From a virus, in IMG/VR virus record IMGVR_UViG_3300031576_000004, positions 62,001 to 126,000 of that record: 64,000 nucleotides of DNA. One strand, written 5' to 3'. Position 1 is the first letter of the stretch. Each line of letters starts with the position of its first letter. The position numbers and the translations under genes are program-made. The notes below the pieces were generated by a model, which was not told where the DNA came from, ran no database searches, and worked only from the letters and a program-made list of their open reading frames with translations. Below are positions 1 to 7,670 of this stretch, piece by piece.

Positions 1-186
1 CGTCTTGCGAGCTTTACCCATGCTCCTGAGGTGCCGCTTCTTCTCAGCAAGAAGGCGCGACTCAGCCCATTCAAGAGCCACGAGCCCTGCGTTGGCTTCC
101 GATATGAAGCCCTTGAACTGAAAGCCCATAACCAAGATCTTCTCTTCAAGAATAGTCACATGCCCATACTTCTTTATTTTAGCCAA
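1..186 (-). CDS. Partial hypothetical protein, continues past the left edge
   Basis: Open to the window edge, so only about 62 N-terminal residues are visible, beginning MAKIKKYGHVTILEEK. I chose the TTG at 186 because AGGAG lies six bases upstream and it overlaps the stop of the preceding gene by eight bases. An ATG at 240 is also in frame but would overlap that gene by 62 bases. The visible part is basic and helical; no domain recognised. Confidence 0.6.
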   Translation of the reverse strand, partial: MAKIKKYGHVTILEEKILVMGFQFKGFISEANAGLVALEWAESRLLAEKKRHLRSMGKARKT

Positions 187-1294
187 CGTTTGCTCCTGAG
201 CCCTTCTGGCTCTGATCGAAGACCTGCTTCTGAACCTCATCCTCAATGCCTAGAGAGGCTGCATCAGCGTCCTCTTCGTTCTTCTTAAACGTCGGTCCCC
301 AGCCCTGAATGTCTGTCTGCTCTATCTTAGTCACTCCGCCCATTGTGGCCCAGGTCTTTGTCTTGGCATCGTATGTCCTAGACATAAGAGCCAGCTCCTG
401 CATATTGCCGTGCTGGCCAAGATCAGCGGTGTTCATAAAGTTATTGTGAAGGATATTAGCCTGGGTCTCAAGTTGCTCCAGCGTTGGCTTGCCTTTAAAT
501 ATACCCATGGACGCCAGGATCCTGCCTGTGTCCCCTGCTCGCTCCAACCCTTCAATCTTGGACGCCCGCTCGTCGCTCTTCTGGATTCTCTTAATGTACT
601 GGCGATATGCGTAATCGCTCATATTCTCAACATCAAAGAAATACTTCTGATGCAGCATTATGTGTGAAGTCTCAATGGCTATCTTGAACTTCTCAAACAC
701 ATGTTCTGCAATAGTGTCTGGATTCATATTCTCTTTTAACAGCACTTCTACAAAGCACCTAACAGTCGGCTTCATGGCCATCGGGCTCTTCAGTATTAGG
801 CTCGGTGTCCAGTAAACATCCTGAAACCCAAGGGCCTCGATCCAGTCCATATAGTGCTTAGAATTCTTCTCAACCAAATGCGGTATCTTCTTCGCATACA
901 TATTGGCCAAAGACGGGTGCGCAAGCTTTAATGCCCTAGAAGATATTAGCCTGGTCTCTGTCGGCCCTTGAGCCCTAGGCACAGCCAGGCCCACACATTT
1001 ATTATCAACCCAGGCCCAAGAGTGATTCACCACGTACATAAAAGTCAGAAGCTTCTCGTGCGGAAGAATCTGGTCATCAGTAATAACCGTTTCAGAGTTC
1101 TTGAATATGTCCTGCTCGCCCTTCAGACGCTCAACCTCAGCTGAAGGGATCCAGATGTCCCTGCCAGCCTTGTCACTGCTATCTGCAGGATGAATAACAC
1201 CCTGTTTAATAAGCTGGTGAATCGTGTCAATCGAGAAGCCAAGAGCCTCCGCGGCCTGGCCTGAGCTGAGCAATGTTCTAAATGGCGCTTTCAT
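179..1294 (-). CDS. Helix-turn-helix protein of unknown role (371 aa)
   Basis: Residues about 8-58 look like an excisionase/MerR-type winged helix: SSGQAAEALGFSIDTIHQLI, then a wing ending IWIPSAEVERL. The remaining ~300 residues match nothing I recognise; they are mixed alpha/beta with a charged, glycine-rich tail. It lies in the minus-strand block directly before another minus gene. A DNA-binding N-terminus on a larger protein would fit a small-terminase-like or regulatory role, but that is inference only. Confidence 0.7.
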   Translation of the reverse strand: MKAPFRTLLSSGQAAEALGFSIDTIHQLIKQGVIHPADSSDKAGRDIWIPSAEVERLKGEQDIFKNSETVITDDQILPHEKLLTFMYVVNHSWAWVDNKCVGLAVPRAQGPTETRLISSRALKLAHPSLANMYAKKIPHLVEKNSKHYMDWIEALGFQDVYWTPSLILKSPMAMKPTVRCFVEVLLKENMNPDTIAEHVFEKFKIAIETSHIMLHQKYFFDVENMSDYAYRQYIKRIQKSDERASKIEGLERAGDTGRILASMGIFKGKPTLEQLETQANILHNNFMNTADLGQHGNMQELALMSRTYDAKTKTWATMGGVTKIEQTDIQGWGPTFKKNEEDADAASLGIEDEVQKQVFDQSQKGSGANVG

Positions 1295-1519
1295 GGTCCA
1301 ATTCTGAAGCTATTTCCGCCGCCGCAACGTCTTGATGCTTAAGGGGTAGCCACAGGATCTCACGGAAGGATGTTGTAATTGTTCCATTTTCTACTTCAAT
1401 CTACATCCATTTCCACGACTAATCAAGCTCCTTGTTCAAGGGCCAACTATGTCGTTGCTTTGCGTATTATGCTAAATGGGCCAAAAAACGGCCTGCAGCA
1501 CGTCAGAACGATCCGGTGG

Positions 1520-1741
1520 CTAGTCCTGGGCATCTGGGTCGTGTTGTTTGGCTAGGATGTCAAGGACGGGGCGCTGCTCATCGGCTAGGAAGACTTCCTT
1601 GGCCAGATCTGGGAGATCCATCCCAGTCTTCTCCAAGCAGCAGGTGCACACGGCATTAAAGTACCCCAGCCAGAAGATAGACTCCTGACTTACACCCCTA
1701 CTTCCACAAACCGAGCATCCAGTGCTGCCTGGTTCGGTCAA
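1520..1741 (-). CDS. Small zinc-ribbon-like protein (73 aa)
   Basis: Two cysteine pairs (CSVCGSRG near residue 9 and CTCC near residue 33) suggest one zinc site. Start is a TTG with GAGGAGGG eight bases upstream. A plus-strand ORF (1432-1659) covers the same bases but has neither a ribosome site nor a recognisable motif. The gene is divergent from the plus-strand block, with promoters of both directions in the gap at 1742-1830. Confidence 0.6.
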   Translation of the reverse strand: MTEPGSTGCSVCGSRGVSQESIFWLGYFNAVCTCCLEKTGMDLPDLAKEVFLADEQRPVLDILAKQHDPDAQD

Positions 1742-1765
1742 TGTACGCCCTCCTCACTGCTTCAT

Positions 1766-1774
1766 GTTATAGCA
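1766..1774 (-). promoter_or_regulatory. Candidate extended -10 promoter, minus strand
   Basis: On the minus strand this reads TGCTATAAC, an extended -10 element, about 25 bases upstream of the zinc-protein start at 1741. No good -35 is visible. Confidence 0.35.
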
Positions 1775-1807
1775 CTTATAGGCGTGGATGGCAATAGGGC
1801 GTTTTCC

Positions 1808-1820
1808 GGTATAAGAGTAT
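1808..1820 (+). promoter_or_regulatory. Phage promoter-like motif GGTATAAGA, copy 1
   Basis: GGTATAAGAGTAT just ahead of the first plus-strand gene. The same GGTATAAGA core occurs at 7626, 14612, 26581 and 41514, each in front of a plus-strand unit. No shared -35 sequence is visible. Confidence 0.55.
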
Positions 1821-1830
1821 GTGAAGGCAT

Positions 1831-2037
1831 TTGTGCTTCGGTTCTTATTTGAGAGGGGAGAATTGGCGGTGTCCTGTGGCTCATTACGAAGAAGGCGCTC
1901 GGAAGGAGTTGATCAGCCTTATCAGGGTATTGGTAGAGAAAGAGCTCTACCCAACAAAAGAGCAGGTGGATAAGGCGATCGACATTGCGTTGGACAGGAT
2001 GATTAAAGACGTGAAGCATAATATCTCACGTAATTAA
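1831..2037 (+). CDS. Hypothetical small protein
   Basis: First gene of the plus-strand block. The track-longest start gives 68 residues. A GTG at 1876, giving a protein beginning MAHYEEGARKELIS, looks more natural, because the residues before it look random; neither start has a well-spaced ribosome site. Helical and charged; function unknown. It is followed at once by a strong hairpin. Confidence 0.5.
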   Translation: MCFGSYLRGENWRCPVAHYEEGARKELISLIRVLVEKELYPTKEQVDKAIDIALDRMIKDVKHNISRN

Positions 2038-2050
2038 TCCTTTTGTCGTG

Positions 2051-2086
2051 CGGCGGCGGGGCAACGTTGAGCCTCGCTGCCGCATC
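2051..2086 (+). terminator. Strong 14-bp hairpin after the first plus gene
   Basis: TGCGGCGGCGGGGC pairs with GCCTCGCTGCCGCA across an 8-nt loop (two G-T pairs). The tail TCTTATC is not a clean U-run, so it may be a weak terminator or an mRNA-end structure. Confidence 0.5.
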
Positions 2087-2145
2087 TTATCAGTCACCAA
2101 TGTTTATTAGCTTCTATATCCAATTTAACCACACAGGAGGCATCT

Positions 2146-2394
2146 ATGCCTAACATTTGCGGGAGCACGAGGAACCATCATAATGCACAGACAATTATTT
2201 TTGATGGATACTCTAACTGCTTTGACGTGAAAACACCGAAAGACAAGTATGACAGAAATTATGTATACGCTGCTCTGCGTTGCGCTTCATGTGGAGCATT
2301 AAAATTCCACGTTGGGTCATATACAAGTGGCTGGTTAAAAGCTGGAATAAAAATGTCGAAGCTTAGATGGAAAAAGCATTGGAGCCAAAAATGA
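2146..2394 (+). CDS. Hypothetical protein with cysteine pairs (82 aa)
   Basis: Good ribosome site (CAGGAGGCATCT before ATG). CASCG at about residue 47 and the early cysteine resemble half of a zinc ribbon. The stop overlaps the next start (ATGA), so the pair is translationally coupled. Not recognised. Confidence 0.65.
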   Translation: MPNICGSTRNHHNAQTIIFDGYSNCFDVKTPKDKYDRNYVYAALRCASCGALKFHVGSYTSGWLKAGIKMSKLRWKKHWSQK

Positions 2395-2654
2395 ACACGC
2401 CAACAACTCCAATCACGCACGGAGGCACAGAGCGCACATATCAATTCTGCAAATGCAGGGAATGCGGCAGAATCGAGCGCTGCACACCAGATTTCGATTT
2501 CTATACCACAGCTAGAGACGGAGACACAGGACCGCTTTATTGCGAGAGCTGCATTTACGCTGTCCACGACCGACACAAGGCAGAGGATAAAGCGCGCAAA
2601 GAGGCTGAAGGAATAAGGAATATTGGATGGAAAACATTACAACTAACAACATAG
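2391..2654 (+). CDS. Small zinc-ribbon protein (87 aa)
   Basis: Start chosen at ATG 2391 (TTGGAG upstream, ATGA overlap) rather than the longer reading at 2367. Contains CKCRECG near residue 20 and CESC near residue 52, a CxxC...CxxC zinc ribbon, followed by a charged helix. One of many such micro-proteins here; role unknown. Confidence 0.7.
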   Translation: MNTPTTPITHGGTERTYQFCKCRECGRIERCTPDFDFYTTARDGDTGPLYCESCIYAVHDRHKAEDKARKEAEGIRNIGWKTLQLTT

Positions 2655-2667
2655 ATAGGAGACCAGA

Positions 2668-2946
2668 ATGAATTACGCCATGGCTTTGCTCGTCGGCGTT
2701 GTTATTGGCTCAGGCCTCTGCAAGCTGACGTGGCTCTATTTCGGGAAGCCATGCAGCCCGATGTGCAATGGAAATGAAAATTACCAAAAGCTCATCGATG
2801 CATGCAAATGGTCTAAATGGCTTATTGATCAGAAGGAATACAAAGAAGTGCGCGAGCGTTTAAACGCCACAGGCTGGCAAGACACAGAGATAATTTATGA
2901 GATGCTTGAAACCGCGCTTAAACAGGAGAACCCATGCACGACATAA
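2668..2946 (+). CDS. Small membrane-anchored protein (92 aa)
   Basis: AGGAGACCAGA precedes the ATG. Residues about 3-24 (AMALLVGVVIGSGLCKLTWL) form a single hydrophobic segment, probably an N-terminal anchor; the rest is soluble and helical. The next gene starts inside its 3' end. Function unknown. Confidence 0.7.
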   Translation: MNYAMALLVGVVIGSGLCKLTWLYFGKPCSPMCNGNENYQKLIDACKWSKWLIDQKEYKEVRERLNATGWQDTEIIYEMLETALKQENPCTT

Positions 2947-3092
2947 TCCAAAACTGCTGCGTCGCCATTTGCTTTGGGACCACAGCTAATATCCACAGCA
3001 ATAACGATCTTTCCATGAGCTGCTCTTTCGCGATCTTCGGATACATCCTCAGCTCTATTAGGTGTGATATCAGGGATATCAGGAGGAAGTAA
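2934..3092 (+). CDS. Hypothetical micro-protein (52 aa)
   Basis: Starts inside the end of the membrane-protein gene, with AACAGGAG ahead of the ATG, and its TAA overlaps the next ATG (TAATG). Cysteine-containing and moderately hydrophobic in the middle (FAIFGYILSSI). Supported by the ribosome site and the seamless coupling on both sides. Confidence 0.6.
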   Translation: MHDIIQNCCVAICFGTTANIHSNNDLSMSCSFAIFGYILSSIRCDIRDIRRK

Positions 3093-3409
3093 TGGACGTA
3101 CAAGATCTTTTCGAAAAGCACGAAGATGAATTCATCAAGTTCGACAGGGTGCCTGAGCACACACGCGTGACCAATAGGGCAGACATTAATGCCTTTATCC
3201 TGCTGGATAAGTTTGTTCCTGGAGCCACCGATATGGTGTGCTCCGCTGGGCACGATGAGATCTGGCTGGACGTAAGCCCAGATGATCTGCAGGCAGGACT
3301 CAATGCCGCCGGCCTCTCTGAGCAGGATAAAGAGAATGTGGTCATCACTCTTGCCCGCTGTGGAGTGCGCTACGACAGCGAAACTGATTCATTGGCCATG
3401 TTTGTCTAA
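3092..3409 (+). CDS. Hypothetical acidic protein (105 aa)
   Basis: TAATG coupling at both ends and an AGGAGG site place it firmly in the operon. Acidic throughout and predicted mixed alpha/beta. No motif recognised. Confidence 0.7.
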   Translation: MDVQDLFEKHEDEFIKFDRVPEHTRVTNRADINAFILLDKFVPGATDMVCSAGHDEIWLDVSPDDLQAGLNAAGLSEQDKENVVITLARCGVRYDSETDSLAMFV

Positions 3410-3654
3410 TGCATCCTCGCTATCTCCATGTTTGCGATGGACACCGGTTCCTGGGATATCACGGCATTACAGATCTGTGGTATTGCCCAGATAAGGCTGG
3501 AGACCATCTGCTAATAGCCAGATACAGCAGTGGGGTGGCTGATTTCTCGTCCTATTCTGTAAGCTCAATATCTCTGAAAGAATTCAATAACTGGAGAGAA
3601 GAGATATTCAGCCGCGTCAGAGAGATGGAGCTGACAGGGTTCTATGTCCCATAA
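3409..3654 (+). CDS. Hypothetical protein (81 aa)
   Basis: Starts on the stop of the previous gene (TAATG). Rich in Tyr, His and Ser, with no motif recognised. A second ORF at 3282-3494 in another frame is a shadow. Confidence 0.65.
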   Translation: MHPRYLHVCDGHRFLGYHGITDLWYCPDKAGDHLLIARYSSGVADFSSYSVSSISLKEFNNWREEIFSRVREMELTGFYVP

Positions 3655-3667
3655 TCGCAGGAGAAAC

Positions 3668-4111
3668 ATGAAAGTCTACGAAAAAATTGCTCTGCGGGCC
3701 ATTGAGATCGAAAAGATAGACTCAGAGCATTTAGACAAAGCAGTCAGTGCCTCTCTCTTTGGTGCTCTGATGGAATATCTCGACGAAGAGAAAGCTCGCA
3801 CAGACGTCATCGCAGAACAGCTAGTCGATCTGACCGATAGGATTGAAGAGGTTGCAGATGACGTTGAGGAACTATCAGACGAGGACCTTGAACAGTCCGA
3901 AAAGGAACTCAATCTCGCTCTAGCCGTCACGGATGCCCTTAATATTGCTCTCAAATATGGACAGATAGACGGCGCACACCACAAGCTCTGGGTAATCGAT
4001 CAGATGGTCAGAGCACTCACAGGCCATAATTATGATGCCTGGGTAAAGCTGCATTGCGCCGGATCTGACGGACCAAACACACATGGCTGGGATGTTGGGA
4101 TTGCACCATAA
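3668..4111 (+). CDS. Hypothetical acidic helical protein (147 aa)
   Basis: ATG 3668 is preceded by CAGGAGAAAC, better than the upstream ATG at 3644. Residues about 40-95 are very rich in Glu, Asp and Leu and look like a long amphipathic helix or coiled coil. The C-terminus (GHNYDAWVKLHCAG) looks globular. Role unknown. Confidence 0.7.
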   Translation: MKVYEKIALRAIEIEKIDSEHLDKAVSASLFGALMEYLDEEKARTDVIAEQLVDLTDRIEEVADDVEELSDEDLEQSEKELNLALAVTDALNIALKYGQIDGAHHKLWVIDQMVRALTGHNYDAWVKLHCAGSDGPNTHGWDVGIAP

Positions 4112-4131
4112 CAATTTAAGGAGCTAACGAC

Positions 4132-4464
4132 ATGAAACTCCCTCCAAAAGTAAAAGCCGCAATTAAGCGGTATTTCGATAACAGGAACGTGATGAGGTTC
4201 CACGGTCAGCCATGGGATAAGAAAGCAGATCTGGACAACCTGATGGCGATCCTCATGAAGACCAAAGGATTCGGCAATCTCCAGGCAGTTGCTGGAACCT
4301 TCTGGATCTCATGGAAGAATGGCATCCAGACAACCCACAGCGAGAAGAATTATTGGACCTGCAAGGTCCTGTCGCGCAGGAATAAGAAGGGCATTTTCGT
4401 TTCTGTGGACAAAGAATGGCGCAAGAGAGAGCAGGCTAATAAGATTGGGCCATACTTTGCATAA
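4132..4464 (+). CDS. Hypothetical basic protein (110 aa)
   Basis: Lysine- and tryptophan-rich; GGAGCTAACGAC precedes the ATG. A basic compact protein could bind nucleic acid, but I recognise no fold. Confidence 0.65.
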   Translation: MKLPPKVKAAIKRYFDNRNVMRFHGQPWDKKADLDNLMAILMKTKGFGNLQAVAGTFWISWKNGIQTTHSEKNYWTCKVLSRRNKKGIFVSVDKEWRKREQANKIGPYFA

Positions 4465-4660
4465 GTGCTCCAACATTACGTGCAACAATAAAGCCACAGT
4501 CGATGAGGATGCTCACCGGCTATTCGCTGGCGATAAAGATCTCACCTACGTAAGGCTCAAGTTCTGCAGGCGCTGCAGCAATATCTATGAGCATTACCAC
4601 CAAGAGCAACGCAACGATGCATATGAAGCCGGAGCTGATTCTCACGGAGACAACAAATGA
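4457..4660 (+). CDS. Small zinc-ribbon protein (67 aa)
   Basis: Reads MHKCSNITC...FCRRCSNIYEHYH from a TTG that overlaps the preceding stop by eight bases. CxxxxC and CRRC give one zinc-ribbon site. The only in-frame ATG lies deep in the previous gene, so the TTG start is inferred from coupling. Confidence 0.55.
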   Translation: MHKCSNITCNNKATVDEDAHRLFAGDKDLTYVRLKFCRRCSNIYEHYHQEQRNDAYEAGADSHGDNK

Positions 4661-5043
4661 GGCATAACTTGCTTACGTGCTGTTCGGAATGCCCTTTCAG
4701 GCGGAACGCAATGCCTGGCTGGCTCGGACCTGACACCATCGAAGCCGTGATGCGCAAAGTCCATGGCGAAGCCGGATATACCTGCCACATGAGTGTCAGC
4801 AGTGAGCTGGCTGGATTACCAGAAGATGAGGCGATTGTTGATATAGACAATATCGAACAATGCGCTGGTGCTTTAATGCATGCGAATAAGACTCATAAGA
4901 TTTATCGCAACCCAGAGCTGCGTGAGCACCAGGAACGCGTGAAAGATATCCCGATCCTTGGCAAGGATTTCTCTGAACATCACAGTGTTTTTGGGAGGAA
5001 GCTCAAATGCAAAAGAAAAAGAAAGAAATCCTCGCGTACTTAG
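4657..5043 (+). CDS. Cysteine-rich phage protein, CSECPFR type (128 aa)
   Basis: N-terminal CCSECPFRRNAMPGWLG followed by a conserved-looking CHMS is typical of small phage proteins of the DUF6283 kind, in which CxxCP-R and a later Cys/His probably bind metal. Family placement is from memory and tentative. The basic C-terminus overlaps the LAGLIDADG gene by 37 bases. Confidence 0.65.
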   Translation: MRHNLLTCCSECPFRRNAMPGWLGPDTIEAVMRKVHGEAGYTCHMSVSSELAGLPEDEAIVDIDNIEQCAGALMHANKTHKIYRNPELREHQERVKDIPILGKDFSEHHSVFGRKLKCKRKRKKSSRT

Positions 5044-5570
5044 CTGGTGTGATGGACAGCGATGGTTCGTTCGGAATTAAGAAAGACGGCAACCATGCCA
5101 GGGCAGGCAGGAACGGGAAATCTGAACAGATAAATTATTCCTATAGAATTCGCCTGGCAATAGCACAGGTTTCTTTAGAAGCCATTGCCTTGCTGCAAAT
5201 GACATTCGGGGGATCAATCAGGAGATCAAAGCCATCAACAAAAAATGGCAAACCCATGTTCAGGCTGGATCTTTTTGATCGAAGGGCCGAAACCGCGACA
5301 AGAGCTCTCCTGCCTTATTTGCGCATAAAGAAGCGCCAAGCAGAACTGCTTCTCGAAGTTCGAAAAATCAAGAAACAAGGACTAAAAGGAATTCATCTTG
5401 ATCGCGCAAAAACCAGATGGGGAAAGATTGCGCTTTTCAAGCGACGCTGTTGGTCAAATGAACAGGTCAACGCGATGGATTCCATCAGAGCGCAGGTTAT
5501 GTCTCTTAATGACTGCAGGAGACATCGTCGGTTCCAACCAAAAAGAATTCCACATGTTGTGCATACATAG
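5007..5570 (+). CDS. LAGLIDADG homing endonuclease, single motif (187 aa)
   Basis: YLAGVMDSDGSFGI at about residue 10 is the LAGLIDADG helix, followed by a basic beta-rich half. One motif implies it acts as a homodimer, cutting double-stranded DNA at a homing site. GGGAGGAAGCTCAA precedes the ATG. It overlaps the end of the previous gene, as expected for an inserted selfish gene. No intron or intein is visible around it, so it looks free-standing. Confidence 0.85.
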   Translation: MQKKKKEILAYLAGVMDSDGSFGIKKDGNHARAGRNGKSEQINYSYRIRLAIAQVSLEAIALLQMTFGGSIRRSKPSTKNGKPMFRLDLFDRRAETATRALLPYLRIKKRQAELLLEVRKIKKQGLKGIHLDRAKTRWGKIALFKRRCWSNEQVNAMDSIRAQVMSLNDCRRHRRFQPKRIPHVVHT

Positions 5571-5579
5571 GCGGAATCG

Positions 5580-5867
5580 ATGAGCAAAGGAAAAGATTTT
5601 AAATTCCTCGGAACTATGGGCGGAATCCATATCGACGACTGGAGCTTGACACTGTGGGGCTGGATTGAAGGCGCGGATTCGTGGATGCCAATATGTCATG
5701 GCAACGACGTAAACGAAATGGTCGATTACTACGAAGGCAGAGTCACGGCAGACGAACGAATCGTTAGTGTTTTCGCAATAAGCCCGCGCCCAGGAAAAGA
5801 TTGGAAGCCTGAAGGACTTATGATTATCAGGATTGGAGATAACCCTCTTCCATTGGTGGTCATATGA
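5580..5867 (+). CDS. Tandem paralogue 1 of 3, TLWG...FAIS...PLPLV family (95 aa)
   Basis: First of three adjacent homologous genes. Shared blocks: SLTLWGW near residue 23, W-P after it, VFAIS near residue 61 and NPLPLVVI at the C-terminus. Coupled to the next by ATGA. Probably a small beta-rich protein; function unknown. Confidence 0.75.
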   Translation: MSKGKDFKFLGTMGGIHIDDWSLTLWGWIEGADSWMPICHGNDVNEMVDYYEGRVTADERIVSVFAISPRPGKDWKPEGLMIIRIGDNPLPLVVI

Positions 5868-6145
5868 AAAAGGACTGGACTCTAACTCTCTGGGGATTCC
5901 ATTCTCAATATGGCCATTGGGCTCCGCTAGTCCACGGCTACACCGAAGCTTCAGTGATTGGCGATCTGGACGAATACCCAGATGAATCGCTTGAGCTGTA
6001 TTCCTATTTCGCCATCTCTAAATATAAAGAGGGATGGGACAGGATAGACGGAGATTCCCCAGACAGGTGGCGAGCGCATATCTATGCAAACGTGTTCATT
6101 AAGAACAAGAAGGCCAACAGCCCTCTTCCGCTAGTGATCATATGA
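5864..6145 (+). CDS. Tandem paralogue 2 of 3 (93 aa)
   Basis: Same blocks as its neighbours: LTLWGF near residue 6, HWAPLVHG, YFAISKY mid-protein and SPLPLVII at the end. ATGA overlaps at both ends. Divergent enough that the duplication is old. Confidence 0.75.
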   Translation: MKKDWTLTLWGFHSQYGHWAPLVHGYTEASVIGDLDEYPDESLELYSYFAISKYKEGWDRIDGDSPDRWRAHIYANVFIKNKKANSPLPLVII

Positions 6146-6435
6146 GCCAAGATCCACCAAGTTTGATATACATGACTCTTTGGGGGTATTCCATTCAGTC
6201 CCAGGTCTGGCAACCGATGTCGGATGGATTTAGCAACTCTATGGAGTCCTTTATAAATAGAGTCTTTGATCCATTAGGCTACAAATCTCTGGAAGACAAA
6301 TACTCTGAATTTGCCATATCTTCTGGGAAAGTAGTCGATGATGGATCTGGGAATACAGAGCTTAGTAGAAACATCCCAAAGAATTATGTTTACCTGGTAC
6401 GAATGCCAGATTGCCCCATCCCATTACAAGTTTAA
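6142..6435 (+). CDS. Tandem paralogue 3 of 3 (97 aa)
   Basis: Third copy: MTLWGYSIQSQVWQPMSDG, EFAISSG and a C-terminal CPIPLQV. The tail is the least conserved and lacks the final VI of the other two. Confidence 0.75.
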   Translation: MSQDPPSLIYMTLWGYSIQSQVWQPMSDGFSNSMESFINRVFDPLGYKSLEDKYSEFAISSGKVVDDGSGNTELSRNIPKNYVYLVRMPDCPIPLQV

Positions 6436-6446
6436 TAGGAGCGCAA

Positions 6447-6563
6447 ATGCTTGAGATTCTCAAGTTCGTGTTCTCGTCCTTCTGGATCTGGCTTGGCACC
6501 GCTGTTTTCCTTGGCATCATTGCTGAGGGGCTTAGCGGGATGGTCAGGAGATTCACAAAGTGA
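6447..6563 (+). CDS. Single-pass membrane micro-protein (38 aa)
   Basis: TAGGAGCGCAA precedes the ATG, and the stop overlaps the next GTG start (GTGA). Residues about 7-26 (FVFSSFWIWLGTAVFLGIIA) form one membrane helix followed by a short basic tail. Too short for most gene finders. Role unknown. Confidence 0.65.
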   Translation: MLEILKFVFSSFWIWLGTAVFLGIIAEGLSGMVRRFTK

Positions 6564-6751
6564 TCGCCGACTTCCTGCGTAAGCTTGCCTCGTGCCTTGA
6601 TGGCAAGACCTACGTATATACAGAAACGACCTACACATGGGACGAAGCAAACAAACACTTCGACAAAGTGTGGGTCCATTTCGACGCTGCCTTTGCTGAA
6701 ATGCATAAGGCTTTCGACACAATACGCAAACAACCACATAAAAAGGAATAA
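6560..6751 (+). CDS. Hypothetical protein (63 aa)
   Basis: GTG start coupled to the membrane micro-protein (GTGA). Aromatic and histidine rich. No motif recognised. Confidence 0.6.
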   Translation: MIADFLRKLASCLDGKTYVYTETTYTWDEANKHFDKVWVHFDAAFAEMHKAFDTIRKQPHKKE

Positions 6752-6754
6752 ATC

Positions 6755-7405
6755 ATGCAGGAAATGAAAGAGTTCAAGCCAGAGATGCATCGAAGCTACC
6801 TGATTCAGAGACTGGTTAAACCTCATGCACTCTCAATGAAGATCGGCGGGAAGCAGATCGACAACCCATTCTGTTTTGGTGGTGGACTCGTAAATGGCGG
6901 TCTTTCTGATAAAGCCATGGACCTTTTCAGGGAGATCTTCTCATTCGACTATATGGGAGCAGCAGAATTTGAATTTGGATCTATCCCAGCAGCGTTTAAC
7001 GCAATCGCAAAAGAAATCAAGAAATACACCACATTCACGATTAGCCTAAAGCGCTCGGATCTCGGCAGACCTAGCTGGCTAAGTTGGGGACCAGCAAACG
7101 AACAGCTTGAAAAAGATAAGGCTTTTACGGAAATTCGGAAAGGATCAGCCGAGATCTACGTGTTTTGCCGCAAAGAACATGAAGAAGAGGTCCGCAAGCG
7201 CCTTCTTAAGATGGCACATGGCAAAGAGAGAGACACGAAAGAATATGTCGGACTGAGGGAGTCCATACTTCCTGACCCTACCTCTACATCTCGCCATAAT
7301 CCGCATGGATGGATTGAAATTGATAATGGTTTCATGTTCTTCACAGACAAAGAGATGGCTACAAAGACTTGCGGTCTTTTTGGCCTCAAGCTTTCACCAC
7401 ATTAA
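6755..7405 (+). CDS. Conserved phage protein with FDYMGAAEFEFG motif (216 aa)
   Basis: The block FDYMGAAEFEFG at about residue 69 is one I associate with a conserved phage protein of unknown function found in unrelated phages. N-terminal MHRSYLIQRL and C-terminal GWIEIDNGFMFFTD look like further conserved blocks. No catalytic motif can be named. Confidence 0.75.
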   Translation: MQEMKEFKPEMHRSYLIQRLVKPHALSMKIGGKQIDNPFCFGGGLVNGGLSDKAMDLFREIFSFDYMGAAEFEFGSIPAAFNAIAKEIKKYTTFTISLKRSDLGRPSWLSWGPANEQLEKDKAFTEIRKGSAEIYVFCRKEHEEEVRKRLLKMAHGKERDTKEYVGLRESILPDPTSTSRHNPHGWIEIDNGFMFFTDKEMATKTCGLFGLKLSPH

Positions 7406-7419
7406 ATAAGGAGTAATCA

Positions 7420-7620
7420 ATGTTCACCACCTGGTGCAACGTGGACGGGTGCCGCACCCGCTACAAGGGCAACGACAGGCCGAAGGACAGCTACACCTGC
7501 AACAAGCACAAGAGGCTCAAGGCCCGTGCGCCGAAGCAGAAGGCCTACGCCGAGAAGGACGCGGCAAACAAGCTCGCTGCCGAGCAGGCTGGGATCATGG
7601 TCGTCGAGCCGCCCGCCTAG
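7420..7620 (+). CDS. Small GC-rich zinc-binding-like protein (66 aa)
   Basis: AAGGAGTAATCA precedes the ATG. Cysteines at WCNVDGCRTRYKG and SYTCNKHKR give a CxxxxC...CxxH pattern. Base composition is clearly GC-richer than the neighbours, with almost all codons ending in G or C, suggesting recent transfer or unusual expression. Long shadow ORFs in other frames come from the GC bias. Confidence 0.65.
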   Translation: MFTTWCNVDGCRTRYKGNDRPKDSYTCNKHKRLKARAPKQKAYAEKDAANKLAAEQAGIMVVEPPA

Positions 7621-7625
7621 ATAGC

Positions 7626-7638
7626 GGTATAAGAGCAT
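7626..7638 (+). promoter_or_regulatory. Phage promoter-like motif GGTATAAGA, copy 2
   Basis: GGTATAAGAGCAT in the gap after the GC-rich gene, about 37 bases upstream of the next ATG. Confidence 0.55.
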
Positions 7639-7670
7639 AGAGACAAATCTAACTACACAAAGGAGGATCT

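Noticed and set aside
1432-1659. 75-codon plus-strand ORF
   Set aside because: Opposes the zinc-protein gene at 1520-1741, which has a good ribosome site and paired cysteines; the plus ORF has neither.
4289-4456. Long 5' extension of the zinc-ribbon gene at 4457
   Set aside because: The extension lies inside the 110-residue gene in another frame and is Arg/Ser-rich; coupling at the TTG explains the real start better.
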